Source: Actinomadura madurae
GTDB lineage: Bacteria; Actinomycetota; Actinomycetes; Streptosporangiales; Streptosporangiaceae
Length of the DNA: 64,000 nucleotides
Direction of reading: 5' to 3'
Assembly (NCBI RefSeq): GCF_900115095.1
Contig: NZ_FOVH01000003.1
Span: 496,001 to 560,000, forward strand
The position numbers and the translations under genes were made by a program. The notes beneath the pieces were generated by a model. That model was not told where the DNA came from. It did no database searches and saw only the letters and a list, made by a program, of their open reading frames with translations. Numbering within the stretch: position 1 is the stretch's first letter; each line of letters starts with the position of its first letter. Positions 36,542 to 44,188 of the stretch are shown here, one piece after another.

Positions 36542-37363
36542 ATGCCGTCCGCCAACGCCCCCTTCGTGCCACCCGGGTCGGGGTGGCCGGAGGACCCCGC
36601 CGCCCCCGGCACGCCCGTCGCGCACGACGCCGGCGAGGTCCTCGACCTGGCCGCCAAGGCGCCGGATCTGGACGAGCTGTGCGCCCGCCAGTCGGTGTGC
36701 CGCGCCTGCGACCGGCTGGTGGCGTGGCGGGAGAAGGTGGCCGTCGAGCGGCGCCGGGCGTTCGCGGACGAGGAGTACTGGGGACGCCCCATCGCCGGAT
36801 GGGGCGAGGCCGAGCCGCGGATCCTCATCGTCGGCCTCGCGCCGGCCGCGCACGGCGGCAACCGCACCGGGCGGATCTTCACCGGCGACCGGTCGGGGGA
36901 CTGGCTGTTCGCGTCCCTGCACCGGGTCGGGCTGGCCGCGCTGCCGACGAGCGTGCACGCCGGCGACGGGCAGCGGCTGATCGGCGCCCGGATGGCGGCG
37001 ACTGTCCGCTGCGCCCCGCCGGACAACAAGCCGTCGCCGCTGGAGCGGACGACCTGCCTGCCGTGGCTGGCCCGCGAGGTCGAGGAGGTGGCGCCGAGCG
37101 TCCGGTGCGTGGTCTGCCTGGGCGGGTTCGCGTGGCAGGGGGTGTGGCCGGCGCTGCGCCAGGCCGGCTACGGGCTGCCGCGCCCGCGCCCGAAGTTCGG
37201 CCACGGCGCCGAGGTCGAGCTGGCGCCGCCGCCCTCGGTGACCCGCCGCGATCCGGTGCTGCTGCTGGGCTGCTACCACCCGAGCCAGCAGAACACCTTC
37301 ACCGGCCGGGTCACCGAGGACATGCTGGACGCGGTCTTCACCCGCGCCCGCGACCACCGGTGA
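36542..37363 (+). CDS. Uracil-DNA glycosylase, family 5 (UDGb)-like
   Basis: 273 residues. Four cysteines suited to an Fe-S cluster are present: CRAC near residues 53-56, then RC near 160 and TTC near 175. Active-site regions read [26 protein letters not shown] and, near the C-terminus, [13 protein letters not shown]. The Ala-rich motif (GLAPA) in place of the Asn/Asp-containing loop of other UDGs points to family 5, which removes uracil and some deaminated purines from double-stranded DNA. ATG 36542 lies 140 bp from the divergent DUF2510 gene. A G/C hairpin just after the stop probably terminates it. Confidence 0.85.
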   Translation: MPSANAPFVPPGSGWPEDPAAPGTPVAHDAGEVLDLAAKAPDLDELCARQSVCRACDRLVAWREKVAVERRRAFADEEYWGRPIAGWGEAEPRILIVGLAPAAHGGNRTGRIFTGDRSGDWLFASLHRVGLAALPTSVHAGDGQRLIGARMAATVRCAPPDNKPSPLERTTCLPWLAREVEEVAPSVRCVVCLGGFAWQGVWPALRQAGYGLPRPRPKFGHGAEVELAPPPSVTRRDPVLLLGCYHPSQQNTFTGRVTEDMLDAVFTRARDHR

Positions 37364-37366
37364 CGC

Positions 37367-37391
37367 CGGGCCCCTCCCCCGAGGGGGCCCG
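37367..37391 (+). terminator. G/C hairpin after the glycosylase gene
   Basis: CGGGCCCC (37367-37374) and GGGGCCCG (37384-37391) are perfect 8-bp arms starting 4 bp after the stop. There is no T-tract. It runs directly into the larger hairpin that follows. Confidence 0.5.
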
Positions 37392-37501
37392 ACGGCGAGG
37401 CAGGGCCTTGGCCAAGCGGCCGTGGCGCGGCGGACCGGCCCCTGCACCGGTCCGCCGCCCGCGGCCGCTTGGCGCCCCCGTCCGGCCCTGGCCTCGCCGT
37501 C
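37391..37501. repeat. 111-nt long imperfect hairpin
   Basis: Three nested perfect arm pairs: GACGGCGAGGC/GCCTCGCCGTC (37391-37401/37491-37501), GCCAAGCGGCCG/CGGCCGCTTGGC (37411-37422/37462-37473) and GCGGCGGACCGG/CCGGTCCGCCGC (37427-37438/37447-37458), with an 8-nt loop. No coding frame is credible. It lies between the glycosylase and NDH-2 genes and could be a palindromic repeat, a decaying inverted insertion or a structured RNA. Confidence 0.7.
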
Positions 37502-37602
37502 TGCTTTCTGGTGGTACGTACGGTGTGATGCGGGAATCGGGCGAGAAGTTCGCCACGCGGGCAAAGACGTGAACCTGTCCCGGATGCGGGTATCGCTCAG
37601 GC

Positions 37603-38952
37603 ATGGCTTCTCAGCGCACCAGACAGATCGTCATCGTCGGCGGCGGGTACGTCGGCATGTACACCGCCCTGAGGCTGCAGAAGAAGCTGCGCGGTGAGCT
37701 GCGCCGGGGCGAGGTCGGCGTCACCGTCATCGACCCCCAGTCCTACATGACCTACCAGCCGTTCCTGCCCGAGGCGGCGGCGGGGAACCTGGAGCCGCGG
37801 CACGTGGTGGCACCGCTGCGCAAGGTCCTGAAGCGCTGCCGCGTCGTGAACGGGTTCGTCACGCGGATCGACCACGCGTCCAGGCGCCTCACCATCCGGC
37901 CGGCCGGGGCGAGCACCGCCGGGGTCCCGGAGCGCGACATCGACTACGACATGCTCGTCGTCGCCCTCGGCTCCATCTCGCGGACGCTGCCCATCCCCGG
38001 CCTGGCCGACTGCGGCATCGGCTTCAAGACCGTCGAAGAGGCGATCTTCCTGCGCAACCACGTCCTGCACCAGCTCGACATCGCCGCCTCGAACCCCGGC
38101 GACGAGGACGTCCGGAGGCGGGCGCTGACGTTCGTCTTCGTCGGCGCCGGCTTCGCGGGCATCGAGGCCATGGCCGAGCTGGAGGACATGGCCCGGGACG
38201 CCTGCAAGTGGTACCCGACCATCGACGCCGGCGAGATGCGCTGGATGATGGTCGAGGCGACCGACCGGATCCTGCCCGAGGTGGGGCCCGAGATGGGCCG
38301 GCACACCGCCGACGCCCTGCGCCGCCGCGGCATCGAGGTCAAGCTGGAGACCCTCCTCAAGTCCGCCGAGAAGCGGCGCATCGTGCTGAGCGACGGCGAG
38401 GAGTTCGACGCCGGCACGCTCGTCTGGACGGCGGGCGTGAAACCGCATCCCGTCGTCCGGGAGAGCGACCTTCCCCTCGACGGCAAGGGACGCGTCAAGA
38501 CGACCGCCGAGCTGACCGTGGACGGGCTGGAGCACGTGTACGCCGCCGGCGACAACGCGGCCGTCCCCGACCTCACCGGAAAGGGGGAGTTCACCGCGCC
38601 CAACGCGCAGCACGCGGTCAGGCAGGCCAAGCGCCTCGGCGACAACATCGCGGCCGACGTGCGCGGCAAGCCCAGGAAGCCCTACCGGCACGCCTACGTC
38701 GGGTCCGTGGCGAGCCTCGGCCTCCACAAGGGCGTCGCGAACGTCTACGGGGTGAAGCTCCGCGGGCTGCCCGCCTGGGTCATGCACCGCACCTACCATC
38801 TGTCGCGGATGCCGACCGTCAACCGCAAGTTCCGGATCACCATGGACTGGACGCTCGCGCTGTTCTTCCAGCGTGAGATCGTCTCGCTGGGCGAACTGGA
38901 ATGGCCGCGCCAGGAGTTCGAACTGGCCGCGGGCCGCCAGCGCGACACCTGA
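37603..38952 (+). CDS. ndh: Type II NADH dehydrogenase (NDH-2)
   Basis: 449 residues. It transfers electrons from NADH to the quinone pool without pumping protons. Two dinucleotide-binding folds are seen: FAD GxGxxG at the N-terminus (IVIVGGGYVGMYTAL) and the NADH fold near 180 (TFVFVGAGFAGIEAMAELEDM). The second FAD contact is GLEHVYAAGDNAAV near 315, with the quinone-site segment APNAQHAVRQAKRLGDNI after it. The C-terminus ends in a membrane-docking stretch (ITMDWTLALFFQREIVSLG). ATG 37603 follows the hairpin region by 100 bp, so it probably has its own promoter. Confidence 0.93.
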   Translation: MASQRTRQIVIVGGGYVGMYTALRLQKKLRGELRRGEVGVTVIDPQSYMTYQPFLPEAAAGNLEPRHVVAPLRKVLKRCRVVNGFVTRIDHASRRLTIRPAGASTAGVPERDIDYDMLVVALGSISRTLPIPGLADCGIGFKTVEEAIFLRNHVLHQLDIAASNPGDEDVRRRALTFVFVGAGFAGIEAMAELEDMARDACKWYPTIDAGEMRWMMVEATDRILPEVGPEMGRHTADALRRRGIEVKLETLLKSAEKRRIVLSDGEEFDAGTLVWTAGVKPHPVVRESDLPLDGKGRVKTTAELTVDGLEHVYAAGDNAAVPDLTGKGEFTAPNAQHAVRQAKRLGDNIAADVRGKPRKPYRHAYVGSVASLGLHKGVANVYGVKLRGLPAWVMHRTYHLSRMPTVNRKFRITMDWTLALFFQREIVSLGELEWPRQEFELAAGRQRDT

Positions 38953-39053
38953 CCGGTCCCCTTGACCGGCCGGACCGTTCCACTGGCCGGACCCGGCCGC
39001 CCGAGCCCCTGCTCCACGGCCCTCGCGACCGGCGGCGCCGACCGCTGACTCGA

Positions 39054-39059
39054 TATGAT
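39054..39059 (+). promoter_or_regulatory. -10 box TATGAT upstream of the tRNA
   Basis: TATGAT ends 6 nt before the predicted tRNA 5' end, so the primary transcript would start close to the mature end. The -35 is unclear. Confidence 0.4.
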
Positions 39060-39065
39060 GACGCC

Positions 39066-39141
39066 GCCCCTGTAGCCCAATGGCAGAGGCGGGCTCCCTA
39101 AAAGAGCCATTGTGTCGGTTCGAGTCCGACCAGGGGCACCA
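39066..39141 (+). tRNA. Unusual tRNA with UAA-like anticodon and short variable loop
   Basis: A 76-nt cloverleaf with encoded CCA. Acceptor GCCCCTG/CAGGGGC is perfect with discriminator A, and the T arm is GTCGG-TTCGAGT-CCGAC. The anticodon stem is GGCTC/GAGCC with loop CCTAAAA, which puts TAA at 34-36 (codon UUA) but C instead of U at position 33. The variable loop is only 5 nt (ATTGT), whereas true leucine tRNAs have a long arm. The D stem has three pairs plus one mismatch. A promoter box and a terminator flank it, so it is probably transcribed. Amino-acid identity is uncertain. Confidence 0.75.
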
Positions 39142-39157
39142 CAAGGATGGGAACAGG
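39138..39157 (+). repeat. Left inverted repeat at the tRNA 3' end
   Basis: ACCACAAGGATGGGAACAGG spans the tRNA CCA end and the terminator arm. Its reverse complement, lacking one C, is found at 40887-40905; 15 bases (AAGGATGGGAACAGG) are identical. Together they bracket the amidase gene. Confidence 0.6.
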
Positions 39158-39188
39158 ACCATCGCCCGATGGGTGGCGGTCCTGTTCC
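39150..39188 (+). terminator. Rho-independent-like terminator of the tRNA
   Basis: GGAACAGGACC (39150-39160) and GGTCCTGTTCC (39178-39188) are perfect 11-bp arms around a 17-nt loop, followed by gtattctcttgttt, which is T-rich for this genome. Confidence 0.75.
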
Positions 39189-39396
39189 GTATTCTCTTGT
39201 TTGCGCCGTTGGGCGGTTCGGCTGGCGGCGGTGATGGTGGGGCCGGTCAGGGTGATGCGGCACATCTCACGACTGCGCTCTTCGCCCGGTCGGGTCCGAC
39301 GAACCGCGTGCAGCGGTCACGGTCTCGCCGCCGCGTTGCGCGGCTCGGGGCGCCGCCCACGATGGGTGCTGGCTCCCAGCATTACGATCATCGACT

Positions 39397-40770
39397 ATGG
39401 ACACTGCGGACTTGGTCTGGCTCGACGCGACCGAGCTGGCGCGCCTTATAGCCGTCGACGAGGTCACCGCGGTCGAGGTCGTGCAGGCGCATCTGGATCG
39501 CATCGAGGCGCTGGGCGAGCGGGTCAACGCCTTCGTCACCGTGCTGGGCGAGCAGGCCCTCGCCGCTGCCGCTCGCTCGCGCACCGGGCCGCTGGGTGGC
39601 GTGCCGTTCACGATCAAGGACTCGTTCGACACCGAAGGCGTGCGGACCACCCGGGGATCGTCGTTGTTCGCCGATCACGTCCCGGACGCCGACGCCACCG
39701 CCGTGGCGCGTCTGCGGGCTGCGGGCGGAATCCCGTTGGCGAAGACCAACCTGCCGGAGATGTCGTACTGGACCGAGACCGACAACCTGGTCGCCGGCCG
39801 GTCGCTCAACCCCTACGACCCCGAACGCACCCCCGGCGGCTCCAGTGGAGGCGAGTCCGCGGCCATCGCGGCGGGTCTGTCGCCGCTCGGCCTGGGCAGT
39901 GATGTCGCGATCTCCGTGCGCGGACCGGCTCACGACACCGGCATCGCCTCGATCAAACCCACCCATGGGCGGGTGCCGTGCACCGGTCATTTCCCGCACG
40001 CGCTGCGGCGTTGGTGGCATGCCGGCCCGATGGCGCGCAGCGTGCGTGACCTGCGGCTGGCGCTGTCGCTGTTGGAAGGCCCCGACGGGCGGGACCCCTA
40101 CGCGGCCGCCCTGGCCGCCGCCCGGCCCGGCGGGCCCGCCCGGATCGGCTGGACCACCGACGCGTTCGGCCCGATCGACCCGGAGGTGGCCGATACGGTG
40201 GCGTCGGCGGCTGTGGCTCTGTCCGACCTCGGTCTCCAGGTCGAGCAGGTCGGCGTCCCGTGGCTTGCCGAGCACGACTGCACGCGGATCTCGGCGACGC
40301 TGTTCACCGCTGAGATGCTGCCCTACCTGCGCGGCATCACGGCCGGGCGGGAGGCGGAGTTGCACCCGGTGATCGCGCGGACGCTCCAGGCACCGGACGT
40401 CACGATCGCCGACTACCTTGCTGCCGAAGGCGAGGTGGAACAACTGAGGTCGGTGTTCACGCACTGGTTCCAGGCCTACGATGTGCTCGTCTGCCCGGTG
40501 GTGACGATCCCGGCGCCGCCGCATGCGCAATCCAGTTACGTTGTCGGCGGGGAGAAAGTGCCAGCCCGCAACGTCATGCGGGCGACGGTGCCATTCAACC
40601 TCACCGGCCTGCCCGCCGTCTCGCTGCCGTTTGGGACGACCGCGGGCGGCCTGCCCATCGGTGTCCAGCTCATCGGCGCCTGGTGGGCCGACAACGACCT
40701 CCTCGCACTGGCCGAACGACTCGAGTCGGTCAGCCCGGTCCGCGACCGTCGCCCGCCACTCCAGCCCTGA
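39397..40770 (+). CDS. Amidase signature-family hydrolase
   Basis: 457 residues. The Ser-cisSer-Lys triad motifs are present: Lys in [11 protein letters not shown] (near residue 74), [14 protein letters not shown] (near 149) and the nucleophile in [12 protein letters not shown] (near 173), where the usual GGSIRIPA is altered to AISVRGPA but keeps the Ser. It hydrolyses a carboxamide; the substrate is unknown. The gene uses visibly more A/T third bases (CTT, ATA, TTG, GGT) than its neighbours and sits alone after a tRNA gene. TACGAT ends 8 nt before ATG 39397, suggesting a leaderless mRNA. It may have arrived by transfer. Confidence 0.85.
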   Translation: MDTADLVWLDATELARLIAVDEVTAVEVVQAHLDRIEALGERVNAFVTVLGEQALAAAARSRTGPLGGVPFTIKDSFDTEGVRTTRGSSLFADHVPDADATAVARLRAAGGIPLAKTNLPEMSYWTETDNLVAGRSLNPYDPERTPGGSSGGESAAIAAGLSPLGLGSDVAISVRGPAHDTGIASIKPTHGRVPCTGHFPHALRRWWHAGPMARSVRDLRLALSLLEGPDGRDPYAAALAAARPGGPARIGWTTDAFGPIDPEVADTVASAAVALSDLGLQVEQVGVPWLAEHDCTRISATLFTAEMLPYLRGITAGREAELHPVIARTLQAPDVTIADYLAAEGEVEQLRSVFTHWFQAYDVLVCPVVTIPAPPHAQSSYVVGGEKVPARNVMRATVPFNLTGLPAVSLPFGTTAGGLPIGVQLIGAWWADNDLLALAERLESVSPVRDRRPPLQP

Positions 40771-40886
40771 CGTGCCCGTCCTGGCTGGCCGGCCCCGCCC
40801 ATCCCAGCCCGGTCTCCCAACCGTGTCTTGACCAAAAGGGGAACGAGAAGCGCGCTACAGACGCGGATACGAATCCGCAGGTCAGC

Positions 40887-40905
40887 CCTGTTCCCATCCT
40901 TTGGT
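40887..40905 (-). repeat. Right inverted copy of the tRNA 3' flank
   Basis: Read on the minus strand, it is ACCAAAGGATGGGAACAGG, matching 39138-39157 with one base missing. It is followed on the plus strand by CCAGGGGCAC, the same as the tRNA 3' acceptor sequence in direct orientation. Confidence 0.6.
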
Positions 40906-40931
40906 ACTCCCGCCAGGGGCACTGTATTTGC

Positions 40932-41072
40932 CCAGGGGGGTGACCCCCTGGAACCCCCGTTGCGGGCGGGGAGCCGCTTTCCGATCCGCTGGCGCGTCTC
41001 GCAAAGCGGCTCCCCGCCCGTCGGGTCGGGCGACCTCCGGGCGCCAGAGCGCCCTCCGGCCACCCGACCCGC
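40932..41072. repeat. Dispersed triple-hairpin repeat, copy B
   Basis: About 141 bp, near-identical to 12606-12749. The central stem is perfect over 18 bp: CGGGCGGGGAGCCGCTTT (40963-40980) with its complement at 41003-41020. It is flanked by CCAGGGGGG/CCCCCTGG on the left and GGTCGGG/CCCGACC on the right. In copy A the left arm of the central stem has mutated, so B looks closer to the intact form. Confidence 0.8.
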
Positions 41073-41265
41073 GGGTGCTCATTGAGGTTCGTGCTCGGGC
41101 TTGGCGCCTCTCCGAGAGGGCCCGTCCTGCGTCGTCCAAGGGGGCGTTTCTACGTCGTCCGAGAGGGTTGGTTTCTGTTTCGTTCATGAGGGTGGGTTCT
41201 GCTACGGCCCAAAGGCGTCGGGGTGTGGTTGGCTTGGTGTCACATCGGCCGAACTGGAGAGACTG

Positions 41266-42072
41266 ATGGAGAGCAGAAACCCCGCGTTCCGGGGGAACGC
41301 CTTCGACCAGCGGGCCACGGGGTACGGCGCCCCCGGGTACGGCCCGGCGGAGCACGGACCCGGACCCTACGCTCCCGGCTACGCGGCGCCGCCGCAGGTC
41401 CGGGCGATGACCATGGACGACGTCGTCGTCCGCGGGTTCGCCACCCTGGCGCTGCTGGTGATCACCGCGGCGCTGGCGTGGGTGCTGGTGCCCACCGACC
41501 TGGCCGTCCCCGTGCTGGTGCTCGCGCTCGTCGCGGAGATCGGGATCTGGGCGTTCATCACGTTCGGCCGCAAGGCCAACGCGCCCATGGTGCTGGCGTT
41601 CGCCGCCGTGTACGGCGTCGTCGTCGGCATCATCAGCCACGCCTACAACGACGTCTACAACGGCATCGTCTTCCAGGCCGTGATCGGGACGGCGCTGGCG
41701 TTCGGCGCGACCCTCGCCGTCTACGCGCTGCGCATCGTCCGCGTCACGCCCAAGTTCGCCAAGTTCGTGATCGCCGCCGGCGTCGCGCTGATCGCGCTGA
41801 TGATCATCAACCTGCTGGTGAGCGCCTTCGGCGGTGAGGACGGGATCGGCATCCGCGACCCCGGCAACCCGCTCGCCTACGTCTTCAGCGTCGTCGCGAT
41901 CCTCGTCGGCTGCTTCTTCCTGCTGCTCGACTTCGACTCGATCGAGCAGGGCGTCCGTTCCGGCGCGCCGGAGAAGTTCGCCTGGTACTGCGCGTTCGGG
42001 CTGGTGCTGAGCCTGGTGTGGATCTACCTGGAGATCCTGCGGCTGCTCAGCTACTTCAGCGGACGCGACTAG
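41266..42072 (+). CDS. Bax inhibitor-1/YccA family membrane protein
   Basis: 268 residues from ATG 41266 (GGAGAG upstream). The N-terminal 45 residues are Gly/Tyr/Pro-rich (GYGAPGYGPAEHGPGPYAPGY), then seven membrane helices follow, for example TLALLVITAALAWVLVP, VLVLALVAEIGIWAFITF and YVFSVVAILVGCFFLLLDFDSIEQGV. The last motif and the C-terminal EKFAWYCAFGLVLSLVWIYLEILRLL, with acidic residues in the pore region, are typical of the BI-1/YccA pH-sensitive calcium-leak family. Its physiological role in actinobacteria is unknown. A strong hairpin terminator follows. Confidence 0.88.
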   Translation: MESRNPAFRGNAFDQRATGYGAPGYGPAEHGPGPYAPGYAAPPQVRAMTMDDVVVRGFATLALLVITAALAWVLVPTDLAVPVLVLALVAEIGIWAFITFGRKANAPMVLAFAAVYGVVVGIISHAYNDVYNGIVFQAVIGTALAFGATLAVYALRIVRVTPKFAKFVIAAGVALIALMIINLLVSAFGGEDGIGIRDPGNPLAYVFSVVAILVGCFFLLLDFDSIEQGVRSGAPEKFAWYCAFGLVLSLVWIYLEILRLLSYFSGRD

Positions 42073-42087
42073 GCCCCGCCGGGCAAT

Positions 42088-42120
42088 GATCAGCCCCGCG
42101 CCGGTGGCGTGGGGCTGATC
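42088..42120 (+). terminator. Terminator after the BI-1 gene
   Basis: GATCAGCCCCGCGCC (42088-42102) pairs with GGCGTGGGGCTGATC (42106-42120) through a 3-nt loop, with one mismatched or wobble pair. No T-tract follows. Confidence 0.65.
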
Positions 42121-42247
42121 TGTGCGGGATCTCTGCGCCAGGGTCGTGGCGCCTTGGCGGCACGACGGCGGGGGCGTCCGTTGGCGGGATCCCGCCACGA
42201 ATGGACACGTATGAAGTTACGCGTATGAAGTTCGGTGCGGCGCGCGT

Positions 42248-42475
42248 TCAGTAGTGGCGCGCCCGTCGCGTGCGCTCGTGCTCGCGCACCAGGGCCGCGG
42301 CATAGCCGTGGGAGAGGTTGTGCTCGTCGGCCAGCCAGGTGCTGCGTTCCTCGCAGCGGGTGAACGACGGCCCGTTCTCGATGGTGGTGAACCACTCGGG
42401 GATGTCACGTCCTGTGACTTGCGGAATGCGGGCGATCAACTTGCTGTGCGTCTCCGGCGAGTGGTTCAGTGACAA
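42248..42475 (-). CDS. DUF4287 small protein, 75 aa
   Basis: 75 residues starting at TTG 42475, which has TGGAGG 8 nt upstream. The sequence HSKLIARIPQVTGRDIPEWFTTIENGPSF, then WLADEHNLSHGYAAALVREHE, is the DUF4287 pattern of short helical proteins often found next to DUF5655. The function is unknown. The gene is more A/T-rich than its surroundings and stands alone. An interrupted dyad (42564-42586) lies about 90 bp upstream in its promoter region. Confidence 0.8.
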   Translation of the reverse strand: MSLNHSPETHSKLIARIPQVTGRDIPEWFTTIENGPSFTRCEERSTWLADEHNLSHGYAAALVREHERTRRARHY

Positions 42476-42563
42476 TTGGCACCTCCAGGTCGCGGGGCTC
42501 TTCCTGCCGACTCTGCATCACCACCCCGGATGTGACAACCCCCTAACGGGGACCTATCTATTA

Positions 42564-42586
42564 CGTTACGTAGATCATCTGTAACG
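42564..42586. promoter_or_regulatory. Interrupted dyad upstream of the DUF4287 gene
   Basis: CGTTAC and GTAACG arms enclose AGAT-C-ATCT, offset by two bases. The 178-bp gap (42476-42653) is AT-richer than average here and has no gene. It may be a regulator site. Confidence 0.3.
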
Positions 42587-42653
42587 GGGGTTCTCTCCGA
42601 AACGCGCAGGTGGCCCGCATGGCGTGCCATACGGGCCATCCCGGCGCCGGGAT

Positions 42654-43874
42654 TCAGGACAGGCGTTCCACCACCATCGCCATGCCCTGGCCGCCGCCCA
42701 CGCACATGGTCTCCAGCCCGAACTGCTTGTCGTGGAACTTCAGCCCGTTGAGGAGCGTGGAGGTGATGCGGGCGCCGGTCATGCCGAACGGGTGGCCGAC
42801 CGCGATCGCGCCGCCGTTGACGTTGAGCTTGTCGATGTCGATGCCGAGGTCCTCGGCGGACGGCAGCACCTGCGCCGCGAACGCCTCGTTGATCTCGACG
42901 AGGTCGATGTCGTCGATGGTCATCCCGGCCTTCGCCAGTGCCTTGCGGGACGCCTCCACCGGGCCGAGGCCCATGATCTCGGGGGACAGGCCGGTGACCC
43001 CGGTCGAGACGATCCGGGCCAGCGGGGTGATGCCGAGCTCGGCGGCCTTGGTGTCGCTCATGATCACCACGGCGGCGGCGCCGTCGTTCAGCGGGCAGCA
43101 GTTGCCCGCGGTGACCGTCCCGTCCGGCCGGAAGACCGGCTGGAGCTGGGAGACCTTCTCGTAGGTGGTGCCGGGGCGGGGGCCGTCGTCCTTGGCGATG
43201 ACCGAGCCGTCCGGCAGCGTCACCGGCGTGATGTCCTTCTCCCAGAACCCGTTGGCGAGGGCCTTCTCGGCGAGGTTCTGCGAGCGCACGCCGAACTCGT
43301 CCTGCGCCTGCCGGGAGAGGCCGCGCAGGCTGGCGACGTTCTCGGCCGTCTGGCCCATCGCGATGTAGATGTCGGGCAGGGCGCCGTCCTCGCGCGGGTC
43401 GTGCCAGACGGGGGCGCCGCCCTCGCCCGCCTTGGCGGTGCGGGCCTCGGCGTCGGCGAACAGCGGGTTCTGCGTGTCGGGGAGGCCGTCGCTGCTGCCC
43501 TTGGCGAACCGGCTGACGGTCTCGACGCCCGCGGAGACGATGACGTCCGCCTCGCCCGCGCGGATGGCGTGCAGGGCCATCCGGGTCGTCTGCAGCGAGG
43601 ACGAGCAGTACCGGGTGATGGTGGCGCCGGGCACGCCGTCCCAGCCGAGCAGGACCGACACCACGCGCGCCATGTTGTAGCCCTGCTCGCCGCCGGGCAG
43701 CCCGCAGCCGAGCAGCAGGTCGTCGATCTGGCTCGGATCCAGCTGCGGGACCTTCGCCATCGCGGCGGTGATCATCTGGGCGGTGAGGTCGTCGGGCCGG
43801 ATGTCCTTGAGCGACCCCTTGAAGGCGCGGCCGATCGGCGAGCGCGCGGTTGCGACGATGACTGCCTCGGGCAT
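42654..43874 (-). CDS. Acetyl-CoA C-acetyltransferase (thiolase)
   Basis: 406 residues. It has the full thiolase catalytic set: acyl-enzyme Cys90 in TRYCSSSLQTT, NEAFAAQ, His in GGAIAVGHPFGMTGAR, and the second Cys in CVGGGQGMAMVVE at the C-terminus. It cleaves 3-ketoacyl-CoA with CoA, or condenses acetyl-CoA. Sequence feel is of the FadA group used for degradation, but chain-length or sterol specificity is not readable. ATG 43874 is preceded by CAGGAGA. A perfect TAAGCG-TG-CGCTTA palindrome lies 120 bp upstream, as for TetR-family control. Confidence 0.9.
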   Translation of the reverse strand: MPEAVIVATARSPIGRAFKGSLKDIRPDDLTAQMITAAMAKVPQLDPSQIDDLLLGCGLPGGEQGYNMARVVSVLLGWDGVPGATITRYCSSSLQTTRMALHAIRAGEADVIVSAGVETVSRFAKGSSDGLPDTQNPLFADAEARTAKAGEGGAPVWHDPREDGALPDIYIAMGQTAENVASLRGLSRQAQDEFGVRSQNLAEKALANGFWEKDITPVTLPDGSVIAKDDGPRPGTTYEKVSQLQPVFRPDGTVTAGNCCPLNDGAAAVVIMSDTKAAELGITPLARIVSTGVTGLSPEIMGLGPVEASRKALAKAGMTIDDIDLVEINEAFAAQVLPSAEDLGIDIDKLNVNGGAIAVGHPFGMTGARITSTLLNGLKFHDKQFGLETMCVGGGQGMAMVVERLS

Positions 43875-44188
43875 TGCGGGTCTCCTGTCTCAGCGGCCGT
43901 CACGGCGTTACTCGCCGGTCACGGGCAATCTAACCGCTGGCCCCTCGGGCCGTACATGCCGCCCCCTGGGCTCGGTGGACGGGACCCCGGCCATAAGCGT
44001 GCGCTTACAGGTGTCCCGGCGGGGGGATGACGGCCGCCCCATGTGCCCGGGACGCCGGGCGCCGGACGCTGGTACCGGCGCCACCGGCCGGTCCGCGCGA
44101 GTGTGGGCGGGGGGACCGGCCGGTGCGGCGGACGACCGGGGCTCGTCACAGGTGACCGGACGGGTCCCGGTCCCGCGTACCCGGCCGC
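43875..44188. other. 314-bp gap upstream of the thiolase gene
   Basis: Both neighbours are on the minus strand. It holds the thiolase ribosome-binding site, a -10-like TAGATT on the minus strand near 43928-43933 and the palindrome at 43994-44007. No gene is visible in the remainder. Confidence 0.5.
43994..44007. promoter_or_regulatory. Palindrome TAAGCG-TG-CGCTTA, candidate TetR-type operator
   Basis: Perfect 6-bp arms with a 2-bp centre, 120 bp before the thiolase start. Size and symmetry fit TetR-family operators, which often control acyl-CoA genes. No tetR gene is in the window next to it. Confidence 0.4.

Larger units (their letters stand above)
40771..41265. other. 495-bp gap with repeats between amidase and BI-1 genes
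   Basis: No gene is visible. It holds a small hairpin GCGGAT-ACGA-ATCCGC (40863-40878), the right inverted copy of the tRNA flank (40887-40905), a CCAGGGGCAC match to the tRNA acceptor end (40913-40922), dispersed repeat B, then 190 bp with related CGTCGTCC-type direct repeats before the next gene. Confidence 0.6.

Noticed and set aside
39142..39396. Possible small gene or transposase relic after the tRNA
   Set aside because: The frames found begin inside the tRNA or lack similarity to anything I recognise. Only a terminator and the amidase promoter are supported.
40860..40925. A second, degenerate tRNA near the amidase 3' end
   Set aside because: A hairpin with an ATACGAAT loop and an acceptor-like CCAGGGGCAC are present, but no cloverleaf can be completed. 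I kept only the inverted match to the tRNA flank.
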